From an uncultured Lachnospiraceae bacterium (GTDB taxonomy: Bacteria; Bacillota; Clostridia; Lachnospirales; Lachnospiraceae), in contig CAJTVN010000007.1 in the NCBI GenBank assembly GCA_910579685.1, positions 62,001 through 126,000 of the forward strand: a DNA stretch of 64,000 nucleotides, in the 5' to 3' direction. Position 1 is the stretch's first letter. Each line of letters starts with the position of its first letter. Made by a program: the position numbers and the translations under genes. Below the pieces are notes generated by a model that had not been told where the DNA came from, did no database searches, and worked only from the letters and a program-made list of their open reading frames with translations. Positions 25,366 to 33,538 of this stretch are shown here, piece after piece.

Positions 25366-26898
25366 ATGTCTGAATACATTATTGAGATGAACCATATCAC
25401 CAAGCGGTTCCCGGGTATTGTAGCCAATGACGACGTCTCCATCAAGGTGAAAAAGGGCGAGATCTATGCTCTTCTTGGCGAGAACGGCGCCGGCAAGTCC
25501 ACTCTGATGAGCATGCTTTTTGGGATGTACGAGCCGGACGAGGGCGAAATTATCATCCGGGGGCAGAAGGTCAAGATTCTCTCGCCAAGCCATGCCACCG
25601 AGCTGAACATCGGCATGGTGCACCAGCATTTTAAGCTGGTCAGCAACTATACCATTGCGGAAAACATCATTATGGGTATGGAGCCGGTGAAAAAGCACCT
25701 GGGTTTCATCAGGAGCGTGGATCTCAAAAAGGCCAACCAGGAGATCATGGAACTTTCCCGGAAATTCGGACTGGAAGTGGATCCAACCAAGGTAATTGAA
25801 GAGGTAAACGTTTCGATTCAGCAGAGAGTGGAAATTCTGAAAATGCTCTACCGGGAGGCGGAGATCCTGATCTTCGATGAGCCCACGGCGGTTCTCACCC
25901 CTCAGGAGATCGAGTTCCTTCTGGAAATCATAAAGGGGCTTCGCAAAGACGGAAAGACCATCATTCTGATCACCCACAAGCTGGAGGAGATCAAGAAGGT
26001 GGCCGACCGCTGTGCCATCCTGTGCAGGGGAAAGCTGATCGGCGTGCTGGATGTGGCGGCAACTGACACGAAGACCATGGCGAATATGATGGTGGGCCGT
26101 GAGGTAAGCTTTACGGTGGAGAAGAAGGAACCCGAATTCGGCAGGGAAATCCTGAAGGTGGAAAACCTGACGGTAAAGAACGAGGATAAATTTGACCTGG
26201 TGAAAAATGTGAGCTTTACCATCCATGCGGGGGAGATTTTCGTGATTGCGGGAGTTTCCGGCAACGGCCAGGTGGAGCTTGCGGATGCGGTGGCCGGGCT
26301 TTTGAGGCACAGCGAAGGCAGGGTGATCTTAAACGGTGCGGATATTTCCAATTACACCATCCGCAGGCGGAACCTTGCGGGTATTTCTTACATACCCGAG
26401 GACCGGCACAATGTGGGACTGGTGATGGACTTTTCCCTCTCAGACAACCTGGCCCTGAAGAATTACTTCGAGGAGCCCTTTTCCAGAAAGGGGATTGTCA
26501 AGGAGAGCGAGTTTACCGCCTATGGCGAGAGGCTTATTGAGGAGTACGATATCAGAAGCAGCCAGGGGAATGACACCATTGTCCGGTCCATGAGCGGAGG
26601 AAATCAGCAGAAGGCCATTATTGCAAGGGAGATCGAGCTGGGAAGCGACCTGATGATCTTCGTCCAGCCTACCAGGGGATTGGATATCGGGGCCATTGAG
26701 AACATCCACAGACAGATCGTGGCGCAGAGGGATGCGGGAAAAGCGGTTCTTCTGATCTCCTTGGAGCTTGACGAGGTTATGAACCTGGCGGATACCATCG
26801 GCGTAATCTACAACGGAGAGATCCAGAAAATTGCGGATGCGAAGACCTTGACTCCCGGCCAGGTGGGAGAATTTATGATGGGGGTGGGACACAAATGA
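25366..26898 (+). CDS. Nucleoside ABC transporter ATPase (NupA/YufO-like)
   Basis: A 510-residue duplicated ATPase of the sugar/nucleoside importer class. The first domain has Walker A GENGAGKST (about 38-46), MVHQHFKL as Q-loop and FDEPTAVLTPQE as Walker B. The second has the degenerate Walker A GVSGNGQVEL, signature SMSGGNQQK and FVQPTRGLDIG in place of a canonical Walker B. One competent and one degenerate site is normal for this family. ATG 25366 follows AAAGGAG. It overlaps the first permease gene by an ATGA. Confidence 0.93.
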   Translation: MSEYIIEMNHITKRFPGIVANDDVSIKVKKGEIYALLGENGAGKSTLMSMLFGMYEPDEGEIIIRGQKVKILSPSHATELNIGMVHQHFKLVSNYTIAENIIMGMEPVKKHLGFIRSVDLKKANQEIMELSRKFGLEVDPTKVIEEVNVSIQQRVEILKMLYREAEILIFDEPTAVLTPQEIEFLLEIIKGLRKDGKTIILITHKLEEIKKVADRCAILCRGKLIGVLDVAATDTKTMANMMVGREVSFTVEKKEPEFGREILKVENLTVKNEDKFDLVKNVSFTIHAGEIFVIAGVSGNGQVELADAVAGLLRHSEGRVILNGADISNYTIRRRNLAGISYIPEDRHNVGLVMDFSLSDNLALKNYFEEPFSRKGIVKESEFTAYGERLIEEYDIRSSQGNDTIVRSMSGGNQQKAIIAREIELGSDLMIFVQPTRGLDIGAIENIHRQIVAQRDAGKAVLLISLELDEVMNLADTIGVIYNGEIQKIADAKTLTPGQVGEFMMGVGHK

Positions 26899-28016
26899 AA
26901 AAGAAAAACGGCTTGATGCAAAAGATAATACTGTCCACCATAGGTCATGAGAAGAGACAGGCCTACATGATTCCGGTCTTTTCCATCCTGATCAGCCTGA
27001 TCGTGGGGGCCGTGGTGATTGCCTTCCTTGGAAAAAATCCTTTCCTGGCCTACTACAATCTGCTCCAGGGCTCCGGGCTTGCGCCCAAGGCCTCCTATGC
27101 CGGGTACAAGGGAATCATCACGGATTTTGCCAGCTTTCTCAATGCGCTGACCCCTATGCTGTTTGCGGCGCTTTCCGTGATCATAGCCCTGAAAGCAGGA
27201 CTCTTCAATATCGGCGTGTCGGGGCAGATGCTGGCGGCGGGATTCACGGCCACGGTTCTGATCGGCTACTCGTCTCTTCCCGCGGCTGCGGCAAAGCCTC
27301 TGGTAGTGGTAATCGGTTTCGTGGTGGGTGCGCTGGCAGGCGCCCTTGTGGGGTATTTCAAGCACAAATTCAATATCAACGAGGTGGTTTCCACCATCAT
27401 GCTGAATTACATCATTCAGTATATCGTGAGCTTTTTTATCAACTCCTTCTATGTGGATCCCGTATCCAGACAGTCAAAGACCGTGGGAGCGGCCGGAAGG
27501 CTGACGCTTACGGATGTGGTGATCGGCAATTATAAGTTGGATATCCCGCTGGGAATTCTTCTGGCTGCGGCAGGGATTGCGGTGACGGCCTTTCTCCTGA
27601 AAAAGACGACCCTGGGCTTTGAGATCAAGGCGGTGGGCAGCAGCGTGAGAGCGGCGGAATATGCGGGCATCCGGGTGGGACGCACCAGAGTGCTTGCAAT
27701 GATGCTCTCCGGCGGCTTTGCCGGACTTGCGGGAGTAACCTATTATGTGGGCTATTTTGCCTCCATTCAGCCAAGAGTTCTGGCGAGCACCGGATATGAC
27801 GCCATTGCGGTGGCCCTTCTTGGAAACAGCTCGCCTGTGGGAATCGTCTTTTCTTCCTTCCTGATCACGGTGATCTCCAAGGGAAGCACCTATATGAGCT
27901 CCGCCTCCGGCGTACAGCCGGAAATTGCGTCGGCCATCACGGGCGTGATCCTGCTGTTTAGTGCGTGCGGGGCCTTCGTAAAATACAAAGTCGACAGATG
28001 GAAGGAGGAGCGCTGA
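26895..28016 (+). CDS. Nucleoside ABC transporter permease 1 (YufP-like)
   Basis: A 373-residue integral membrane subunit of the branched-chain/ribose-type permease family (BPD_transp_2), with about eight to ten hydrophobic helices and the coupling-loop motif EIKAVGSSVRAAEYAGI, which contacts the ATPase. It starts with ATG inside the ATPase stop (ATGA) and ends one base inside the second permease start (TGATG), so all three transporter subunits are translationally coupled. Confidence 0.92.
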   Translation: MKKKNGLMQKIILSTIGHEKRQAYMIPVFSILISLIVGAVVIAFLGKNPFLAYYNLLQGSGLAPKASYAGYKGIITDFASFLNALTPMLFAALSVIIALKAGLFNIGVSGQMLAAGFTATVLIGYSSLPAAAAKPLVVVIGFVVGALAGALVGYFKHKFNINEVVSTIMLNYIIQYIVSFFINSFYVDPVSRQSKTVGAAGRLTLTDVVIGNYKLDIPLGILLAAAGIAVTAFLLKKTTLGFEIKAVGSSVRAAEYAGIRVGRTRVLAMMLSGGFAGLAGVTYYVGYFASIQPRVLASTGYDAIAVALLGNSSPVGIVFSSFLITVISKGSTYMSSASGVQPEIASAITGVILLFSACGAFVKYKVDRWKEER

Positions 28017-28975
28017 TGAATACCATTATAATAGACGGACTGTCTTTTGCCCTGCCCCTGTTTATTATGGCAATCGGCGGAATTTACTGTGAGAGAAGCG
28101 GGATTACCAACCTGGCAATCGAGGGACTGCAGGGCTTTGGCGCTTTTTGCGGCGCCCTTTTTGCGGTGAGTATCGCCGGAAGCTTTGCCGGGAATTCCCC
28201 GGTGCCCTTTTACCTGGCCATGGTGTTCGCTTTCCTGGGGGGAATGCTGTTTTCCCTGATTCATGCGCTGCTCTGCATCCGCTTCAAGGCCAATCAGGTG
28301 ATCAGCGGCGTGGTGATCAATATTCTTGCCATGGCTCTTACCGAGTTCCTCACCAAGCAGATCAACGCCAGCATTTTCGGAGCGGCCTCCAACAAATTCG
28401 TGCTGGGAGTGTCCGCAAGGCTGACTGTGCCCGTGATTTCCAAAATTCCGCTGCTTGGAGCCGTCTTCACCAACCTGTACCCCTTTGAGCTGGTGATCGT
28501 GCTGATTGCCTTCCTTGCCTGGTTCGTGCTCTACAGGACAAGGTTCGGGCTGCACCTTCGGGCCTGCGGAGACAATCCCCATGCGGTGGATGCGGCGGGA
28601 ATCCGGGTGGGAAGGGTGAGGCTGATTGCGGTTATGGCCTCCGGCGCGCTTTCCGGACTTGGCGGTATCTGTTTTGCCTACTCCATCTCGGCGAATTTTT
28701 CTTCCAATATCTATTCCGGGTACGGGTATCTTGCCATTGCGGCCCTGATTTTCGGGAACTGGAAGATCATGCCAACTCTGGGCGCATGCCTTCTGTTTGG
28801 ATTCGCCAGATCCGCAGGCTATGAGCTTGTAAAGGTTCTTGGAATGCCCAGCACCTACCAGGATCTGGTGATGCTTCTGCCCTATGTGCTCACGCTCCTT
28901 ATGCTGATCTTCTTCAGCAAGAAGAATCATGCGCCCAGGGCGCTGGGAGAGATCTACGATAAGGGAGCCAGATAA
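28016..28975 (+). CDS. Nucleoside ABC transporter permease 2 (YufQ-like)
   Basis: A 319-residue BPD_transp_2 permease that pairs with the previous protein as a heterodimeric channel. Characteristic segments are ERSGITNLAIEG near the N-terminus, NQVISGVVINI and the coupling loop LRACGDNPHAVDAAGIRVGR. ATG 28016 follows AAGGAGGAG and overlaps the previous stop by one base. A very stable terminator follows. The four proteins (BMP lipoprotein, ATPase, two permeases) make a complete importer, with purine or other nucleosides as the expected cargo. Confidence 0.92.
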   Translation: MNTIIIDGLSFALPLFIMAIGGIYCERSGITNLAIEGLQGFGAFCGALFAVSIAGSFAGNSPVPFYLAMVFAFLGGMLFSLIHALLCIRFKANQVISGVVINILAMALTEFLTKQINASIFGAASNKFVLGVSARLTVPVISKIPLLGAVFTNLYPFELVIVLIAFLAWFVLYRTRFGLHLRACGDNPHAVDAAGIRVGRVRLIAVMASGALSGLGGICFAYSISANFSSNIYSGYGYLAIAALIFGNWKIMPTLGACLLFGFARSAGYELVKVLGMPSTYQDLVMLLPYVLTLLMLIFFSKKNHAPRALGEIYDKGAR

Positions 28976-28987
28976 CGGTCTTCATTC

Positions 28988-29038
28988 TTTTCGCCTGTGC
29001 CGCCCGGGCCAAACCCGGGCGGCACAGGCGAAAATTTT
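28988..29038 (+). terminator. Very stable terminator between purine and flagellar regions
   Basis: Two perfectly complementary 21-base arms (28988-29008 and 29014-29034) with a 5-nt CCAAA loop, rich in G+C at the core, followed by TTTT. The A/T edges let it act in either direction. It insulates the flagellar operon from the transporter. Confidence 0.93.
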
Positions 29039-29048
29039 GAAATGCCTA

Positions 29049-29075
29049 TAAAGTCTTTCCCAAAATGTCCGATAT
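29049..29075 (+). promoter_or_regulatory. Sigma-28 (SigD/FliA) promoter of the flgM operon
   Basis: TAAA at 29049-29052, a 15-bp spacer and TCCGATAT at 29068-29075, matching the sigma-28 class consensus (TAAA-N15-GCCGATAA) at nearly all positions. It lies 40 bp before flgM. A second copy with the same TCCGATAT core precedes flaG (37801-37827). Confidence 0.9.
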
Positions 29076-29115
29076 TTATTATATCAAAAAGCAGTTTATG
29101 GAAGGAGGAGTAGAT

Positions 29116-29391
29116 ATGCGTATTGAGGCTTATTCCCAGGTACAGCAGGTGTACACGACAAAGAAGACCAATAAGGCGGAAGCGAAAAGGAACGTAAGCT
29201 TTTCAGATCATTTGCAGCTCTCCAGTATTGGGAAAGATATTCAGAGCGCCAAGGCGGCGGTGGCGGCCAGCAGTGATGTCAGGGAAAGCGTGACGGCTCC
29301 TCTGAAGGCTCGTATTCAGGCCGGAAGCTATGAGGTAAGCGCAGACAGCTTTGCGGAGAAATTATTCAGCAAATACGAAGAAATGAGGTAA
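29116..29391 (+). CDS. flgM: Anti-sigma-28 factor FlgM
   Basis: A 91-residue polypeptide that binds and inhibits sigma-28 until the hook-basal body is complete, then leaves the cell. It is largely polar and probably disordered at the N-terminus; the C-terminal half has the FlgM pattern VRESVTAPLKARIQAGSYEVSADSFAEKL. ATG 29116 follows GGAGGAG. It sits first in an operon driven by a sigma-28 promoter, giving negative feedback. flgN starts 4 bp after its stop. Confidence 0.88.
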   Translation: MRIEAYSQVQQVYTTKKTNKAEAKRNVSFSDHLQLSSIGKDIQSAKAAVAASSDVRESVTAPLKARIQAGSYEVSADSFAEKLFSKYEEMR

Positions 29392-29395
29392 TTTC

Positions 29396-29914
29396 GTGGC
29401 AAGTTTAATGGAAAACCTGATAGAGGTTCTCGGAACGGAGAGCAGGGTATATGAGAGCTTGCTGGAATTATCCAGGAAGAAAACGCCGGTGATCATAGCC
29501 GGCAATTTGGAAGAATTAGCCAAAATCACGGATGAAGAACAAATCGTTGTCGAAAGAATCAATCATCTTGACAAAAAGCGGGAAGAAGTTTTTGCGGACG
29601 TCGCCAACGTAATTAACAAGGATGTTAAGACACTGAAAATTGCGGATTTGGTTGCCATGCTGGCAAGCAGGCCGCAGGAACAGCAGAAACTGGCTAAGGC
29701 GCATGACGAATTGAAGGCCGTTGCCGGGGATGTGAGGCAGGTAAATGAACAGAACCGTCTGCTTCTGGAGAATGCCCTGGAAATGGTGGAATTTGACATG
29801 AACATACTGCAGTCGCTTAAGGCGGCGCCGGAGACGGCAAATTATGACAGAGAGGCTCTGAGCACCGGGATGCATATGGGACTCGGTAAAAAAGGCTTTG
29901 ATGCCAAGCAGTAA
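29396..29914 (+). CDS. flgN: Flagellar export chaperone FlgN
   Basis: A 172-residue, almost wholly helical protein; FlgN keeps the hook-associated proteins FlgK and FlgL export-competent. The sequence is a helical hairpin with repeated Leu/Glu/Lys heptads (SLLELSRKKTPVIIAGNLEELAKITDEEQ). It begins with GTG at 29396, with GAGG at 29385-29388 as the SD. Position directly between flgM and flgK is the standard arrangement and supports the call. Confidence 0.88.
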   Translation: MASLMENLIEVLGTESRVYESLLELSRKKTPVIIAGNLEELAKITDEEQIVVERINHLDKKREEVFADVANVINKDVKTLKIADLVAMLASRPQEQQKLAKAHDELKAVAGDVRQVNEQNRLLLENALEMVEFDMNILQSLKAAPETANYDREALSTGMHMGLGKKGFDAKQ

Positions 29915-29943
29915 GACGGATAGATGATATGAGGTGAAAGACA

Positions 29944-31590
29944 ATGGGTTTGATGGGTAGTTTATATTTAGGTGTGTCAGGTTTACAGACGAGTCAGAAT
30001 GCCATGAACACCACGGCGCATAACGTTGCGAATATTGACACGATCGGGTACACAAGACAGCAGGTGCAGCAGGGTACCCGATTTTACAATACAATTTCTA
30101 AAAACAAGACTGCCATTTCCTGGCAGCAGCTTGGTCTCGGTGTTAATTACACCAATGTGAAGCAGATCAGAGATGTTTTCCTTGATCAAACTTATCGGCG
30201 CGAGGTGGGAAGGAGCGCATACTACGATACTTCCCTGGCCGCCATCGAAGAGGTGGAGGATCTTTTTCAGGAGCTCCAGGGACAGACTTTTTCCAAGTCC
30301 CTTCAAAACCTGCGGGATTCCATGGAGGAGCTGGCAAAGTATCCTTCCGATTCCGTGAGGCAGGGGGCCTTTGTTCAGCGCTGCTATGAGTTTGTCAGCC
30401 GCAGCCAGGCCGTTTACACGGGGCTTAGTGAATACCAGGATGATTTAAATTACAAGATCAAGAAACAGGTGGATACCATCAATGAATACGGCAAGCAGAT
30501 CCGGGATCTGAACGAGGCTATTCGGAAGATTGAATCCGGCCAGGTGGAGAAAGCCAATGATTACCGAGACCAGAGGAATCTTCTTCTGGATGAGCTGTCG
30601 GCGATGGGAACGGTCCGCGTTCTCGAGGACGGTGCGGGCAACATGGTGGTTCAGTTTGAGGGATATGATTTCATCCGGGAGGACGGTATCAACAAGATCG
30701 AGCTGCAGGAGGACCCGATCACGGGATTTTACACTCCTTACTGGAGCAACCTCGCAAAGAAAACCACAAATCCGGACGGATCGCAGACGGTTGTGAGTAT
30801 TAAGGGCGCGGAGGTGTTCAATCTGCACCAGGAGATTTCCGCTGAGGGCAACACGGATATCGGTTCCCTGAAAGCAATGATCTTTGCAAGGGGAGACCAC
30901 AGGGCCACCTATAAGGATCTGGGGGACGGCAGTTCGCAGGGAAACGCCCAGTACAACAACACAATTTCCCAGTCTATTATTATGAACGTGCAGGCTCAGT
31001 TTGACAGGCTGATCAACGCCATTGTCACGGGAATCAACGGCGTGCTCAAGGATGCGGCCGATGCCGCAACGGCCCTTGACCCGGGCAGTACCTATCTGCG
31101 GGACAGCAACGGAAATCCTTATCAGATTTTCAACAGTATCACGGGCGAGAAGGACGCAAACGGAGAGCTTGTCCTGTCCACGCAGAACCTGATTATCAAC
31201 GGAGAGCTGAAACAGGCTCCCTCCCTTCTCGGGTTTATCAGGCCGGACGGCAAAGAAGACCAGGCGACGGTTGACAGGCTGCGCGATCTTTTCAAAGAGG
31301 AAAAATACGTGCTGAACCCTAATGTTCAGACGAAAAATAACTTTATGGATTTTTACAGCAGTCTGATTGCGCAGGTGACAAACACCGGTTATGTGCTTCA
31401 CGGAATCAGCACCAACCAGCAGATCACCGTAGACCGGACCGCAGCGGCAAGAGAGCAGATCGTGGGCGTATCCTCTGACGAGGAGCTCAGCAACATGATC
31501 ATGTTCCAGAATGCGTACAACGCCTCAAGCCGTTATATCAACGTGGTGGATGAGCTGCTTGAACATGTCATCTCCACGCTTGGACGGTAG
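29944..31590 (+). CDS. flgK: Flagellar hook-associated protein 1 (first copy)
   Basis: A 548-residue junction protein linking hook to filament. The N-terminal rod-like motif SLYLGVSGLQTSQNAMNTTAHNVANIDTIGYTRQ and the C-terminal helix ELSNMIMFQNAYNASSRYINVVDELLEHVISTLGR, which pair in the filament core, are both present, so the protein is complete. The centre is the FlgK D1/D2 insert. The next gene encodes a second protein of the same family; see findings. Confidence 0.93.
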   Translation: MGLMGSLYLGVSGLQTSQNAMNTTAHNVANIDTIGYTRQQVQQGTRFYNTISKNKTAISWQQLGLGVNYTNVKQIRDVFLDQTYRREVGRSAYYDTSLAAIEEVEDLFQELQGQTFSKSLQNLRDSMEELAKYPSDSVRQGAFVQRCYEFVSRSQAVYTGLSEYQDDLNYKIKKQVDTINEYGKQIRDLNEAIRKIESGQVEKANDYRDQRNLLLDELSAMGTVRVLEDGAGNMVVQFEGYDFIREDGINKIELQEDPITGFYTPYWSNLAKKTTNPDGSQTVVSIKGAEVFNLHQEISAEGNTDIGSLKAMIFARGDHRATYKDLGDGSSQGNAQYNNTISQSIIMNVQAQFDRLINAIVTGINGVLKDAADAATALDPGSTYLRDSNGNPYQIFNSITGEKDANGELVLSTQNLIINGELKQAPSLLGFIRPDGKEDQATVDRLRDLFKEEKYVLNPNVQTKNNFMDFYSSLIAQVTNTGYVLHGISTNQQITVDRTAAAREQIVGVSSDEELSNMIMFQNAYNASSRYINVVDELLEHVISTLGR

Positions 31591-31609
31591 ATAGGAAAGG
31601 AGTGAAATC

Positions 31610-33508
31610 ATGCCTTCACAATTTTTTGGATTACATATAGCGGCTTCCGGCCTTCGGGCTGCCAATGCCGCACAGAATACCACGGCGAACAACATTGCCA
31701 ACGCACAGACCGTTGGCTACAGCAGACAGGTCGTGACCCAGGAGGCTTATAATCCCCTTCGGACCTTTACAACCTACGGCTGTGCAGGCGCCGGTGTGGA
31801 CACCATAGCCATTGAGCGGGTCAGGGATCATTTTTATGATGTGAAATATTGGAATAATAACTGCAAGTACGGCGAGTATGAAGTAAAGTCCTACTATTGC
31901 AAAACCATTGAGGATTATTTCGACGATGACAATGTGAGCGGTTTTGTCAGTATTTTTAACAAGATGAACAATGCCCTCCAGACCGTGATCGACAATGCCA
32001 GCAGTGATGATTCCAAGAAGGAATTCATCTCCTCGGCAAAAGCGCTGACGGATTATTTCAACAATATGTACGGGAATCTGCAGGAGATGCAGAAGGATCT
32101 GAACCTGGAAATCAAGCAGTGCGTGGACGAGATCAATTCCATTGCGGAGAAGATCGCCACCCTGAATAAGCAGATCAATGTGATCGAACTGTCCGGAAGC
32201 AGGGCCAATGAGCTGCGGGATCAGCGGGAGCTGCTGGTGGATGAGCTTTCCCAGCTGGTGGACGTGGATATCACGGAATATGATATCACGGACAGCAAAT
32301 ATCCGGACGTGATCACGGGGGCGACAAGATATGTGGTGCAGATTGCGGGCGGCCAGCTCCTTGTTGACGGCACGGATTTCAATACCCTTTCCTGTACGGC
32401 GAGAAAGCCCGAGGAAAAGCTGAACCAGACGGATATTGACGGGCTTTTCAAGATCAGCTGGTCAAACGGGAATGATTTCAGCCTGAATAACGGAGCCATG
32501 GAAGGAAAGCTCAAGGGCCTTGCGGAGCTGTGTTACGGCAATGACGGCGTGAGCTTTTCGGGAAAAGTAAACGTAGGCGGAATCGTCACCGCACCGGTGC
32601 TGGATGCTAATAACCAGCCTGTCCTGAATCCGGACGGAACGCCAAAAGAGGAGACAAAGGTGACGGTCACTGTCTCATCTGAGTTCCTTAAGGATATGGA
32701 GGAGTGCACGCTGGCAGAGCAGGGGGAGATCAACATCGGGAGTACGCTTTACACTTACTCTTCCTGGAGCTTTGACCCTGCAACAGGCGAGTTTACCTTT
32801 ACCCTGGATAACGAAAAGAACAAAAAGCTTCCCACCGCTGCCGACAAGGAGGGGAAAGAAGTAAAAACCAACTACCCCATCAAGTATCAGGGGGTTCCAT
32901 ACTACATGAAGCAGATGAACATGTGGCTGAGAGGCTTTATCTCCAAGGCAAACGACATCTTTTACAATGGTTATGGAAATTCGGCGACCACTCCGGATGA
33001 AACCAGTAAGGAGCTTTTGTTTACCGGAAACAAGCATACGGGCGAGCAGTATGACATGAACGATCTGACTGCGGGTGTCGGAAACGGACTTTACGAGATA
33101 ACTGCCGGAAATGTGGCGATTAATAATAAGCTGATTGATGATCCCAGCCTTCTTGGAACGAGAAAGGATTCCTCAAACGGTGTGGAGGAATGCGACCAGA
33201 TCAAGGAAATGGTGGAGCTGATGACCAGCAAGGAGAAATTCAGCTTCCGCAACGGCAGCGCCGGACAGATGCTGGAGATGATTCTGGCGGACGCCGGGTT
33301 AAATGCCAGCAACGCAAACACTTTCCGGGATACCTTTAAGGGTCTTCAGAGTTCCATCGACAACCAGAGGGCTTCCATCTCCAGCGTGGATGAGGATGAG
33401 GAGGCGGTTAATCTGGTAAAATTCCAGAATGCCTACACGCTTTCCTCAAAGATGGTTCAGACATTGACGGAGATGTATGACAGACTGATTTTGCAGACCG
33501 GGATATAG
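31610..33508 (+). CDS. flgK: Flagellar hook-associated protein 1 paralogue (second copy)
   Basis: A 632-residue FlgK-family protein. The N-terminal QFFGLHIAASGLRAANAAQNTTANNIANAQTVGYSRQ and C-terminal VNLVKFQNAYTLSSKMVQTLTEMYDRLI are intact, while the middle differs strongly from the preceding copy. RBS AAAGGAG at 31596-31602. Both copies sit in one operon before flgL. Whether both are built into one hook-filament junction or one has a special role (for example cap or accessory junction) cannot be read from the sequence. Confidence 0.9.
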   Translation: MPSQFFGLHIAASGLRAANAAQNTTANNIANAQTVGYSRQVVTQEAYNPLRTFTTYGCAGAGVDTIAIERVRDHFYDVKYWNNNCKYGEYEVKSYYCKTIEDYFDDDNVSGFVSIFNKMNNALQTVIDNASSDDSKKEFISSAKALTDYFNNMYGNLQEMQKDLNLEIKQCVDEINSIAEKIATLNKQINVIELSGSRANELRDQRELLVDELSQLVDVDITEYDITDSKYPDVITGATRYVVQIAGGQLLVDGTDFNTLSCTARKPEEKLNQTDIDGLFKISWSNGNDFSLNNGAMEGKLKGLAELCYGNDGVSFSGKVNVGGIVTAPVLDANNQPVLNPDGTPKEETKVTVTVSSEFLKDMEECTLAEQGEINIGSTLYTYSSWSFDPATGEFTFTLDNEKNKKLPTAADKEGKEVKTNYPIKYQGVPYYMKQMNMWLRGFISKANDIFYNGYGNSATTPDETSKELLFTGNKHTGEQYDMNDLTAGVGNGLYEITAGNVAINNKLIDDPSLLGTRKDSSNGVEECDQIKEMVELMTSKEKFSFRNGSAGQMLEMILADAGLNASNANTFRDTFKGLQSSIDNQRASISSVDEDEEAVNLVKFQNAYTLSSKMVQTLTEMYDRLILQTGI

Positions 33509-33538
33509 TGTGATTTCGGAAAGGAGAAATTGGATTTC

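Noticed and set aside
27890..28930. 346-codon minus-strand frame
   Set aside because: Antisense to the second permease; His/Gln/Gly-rich with no fold.
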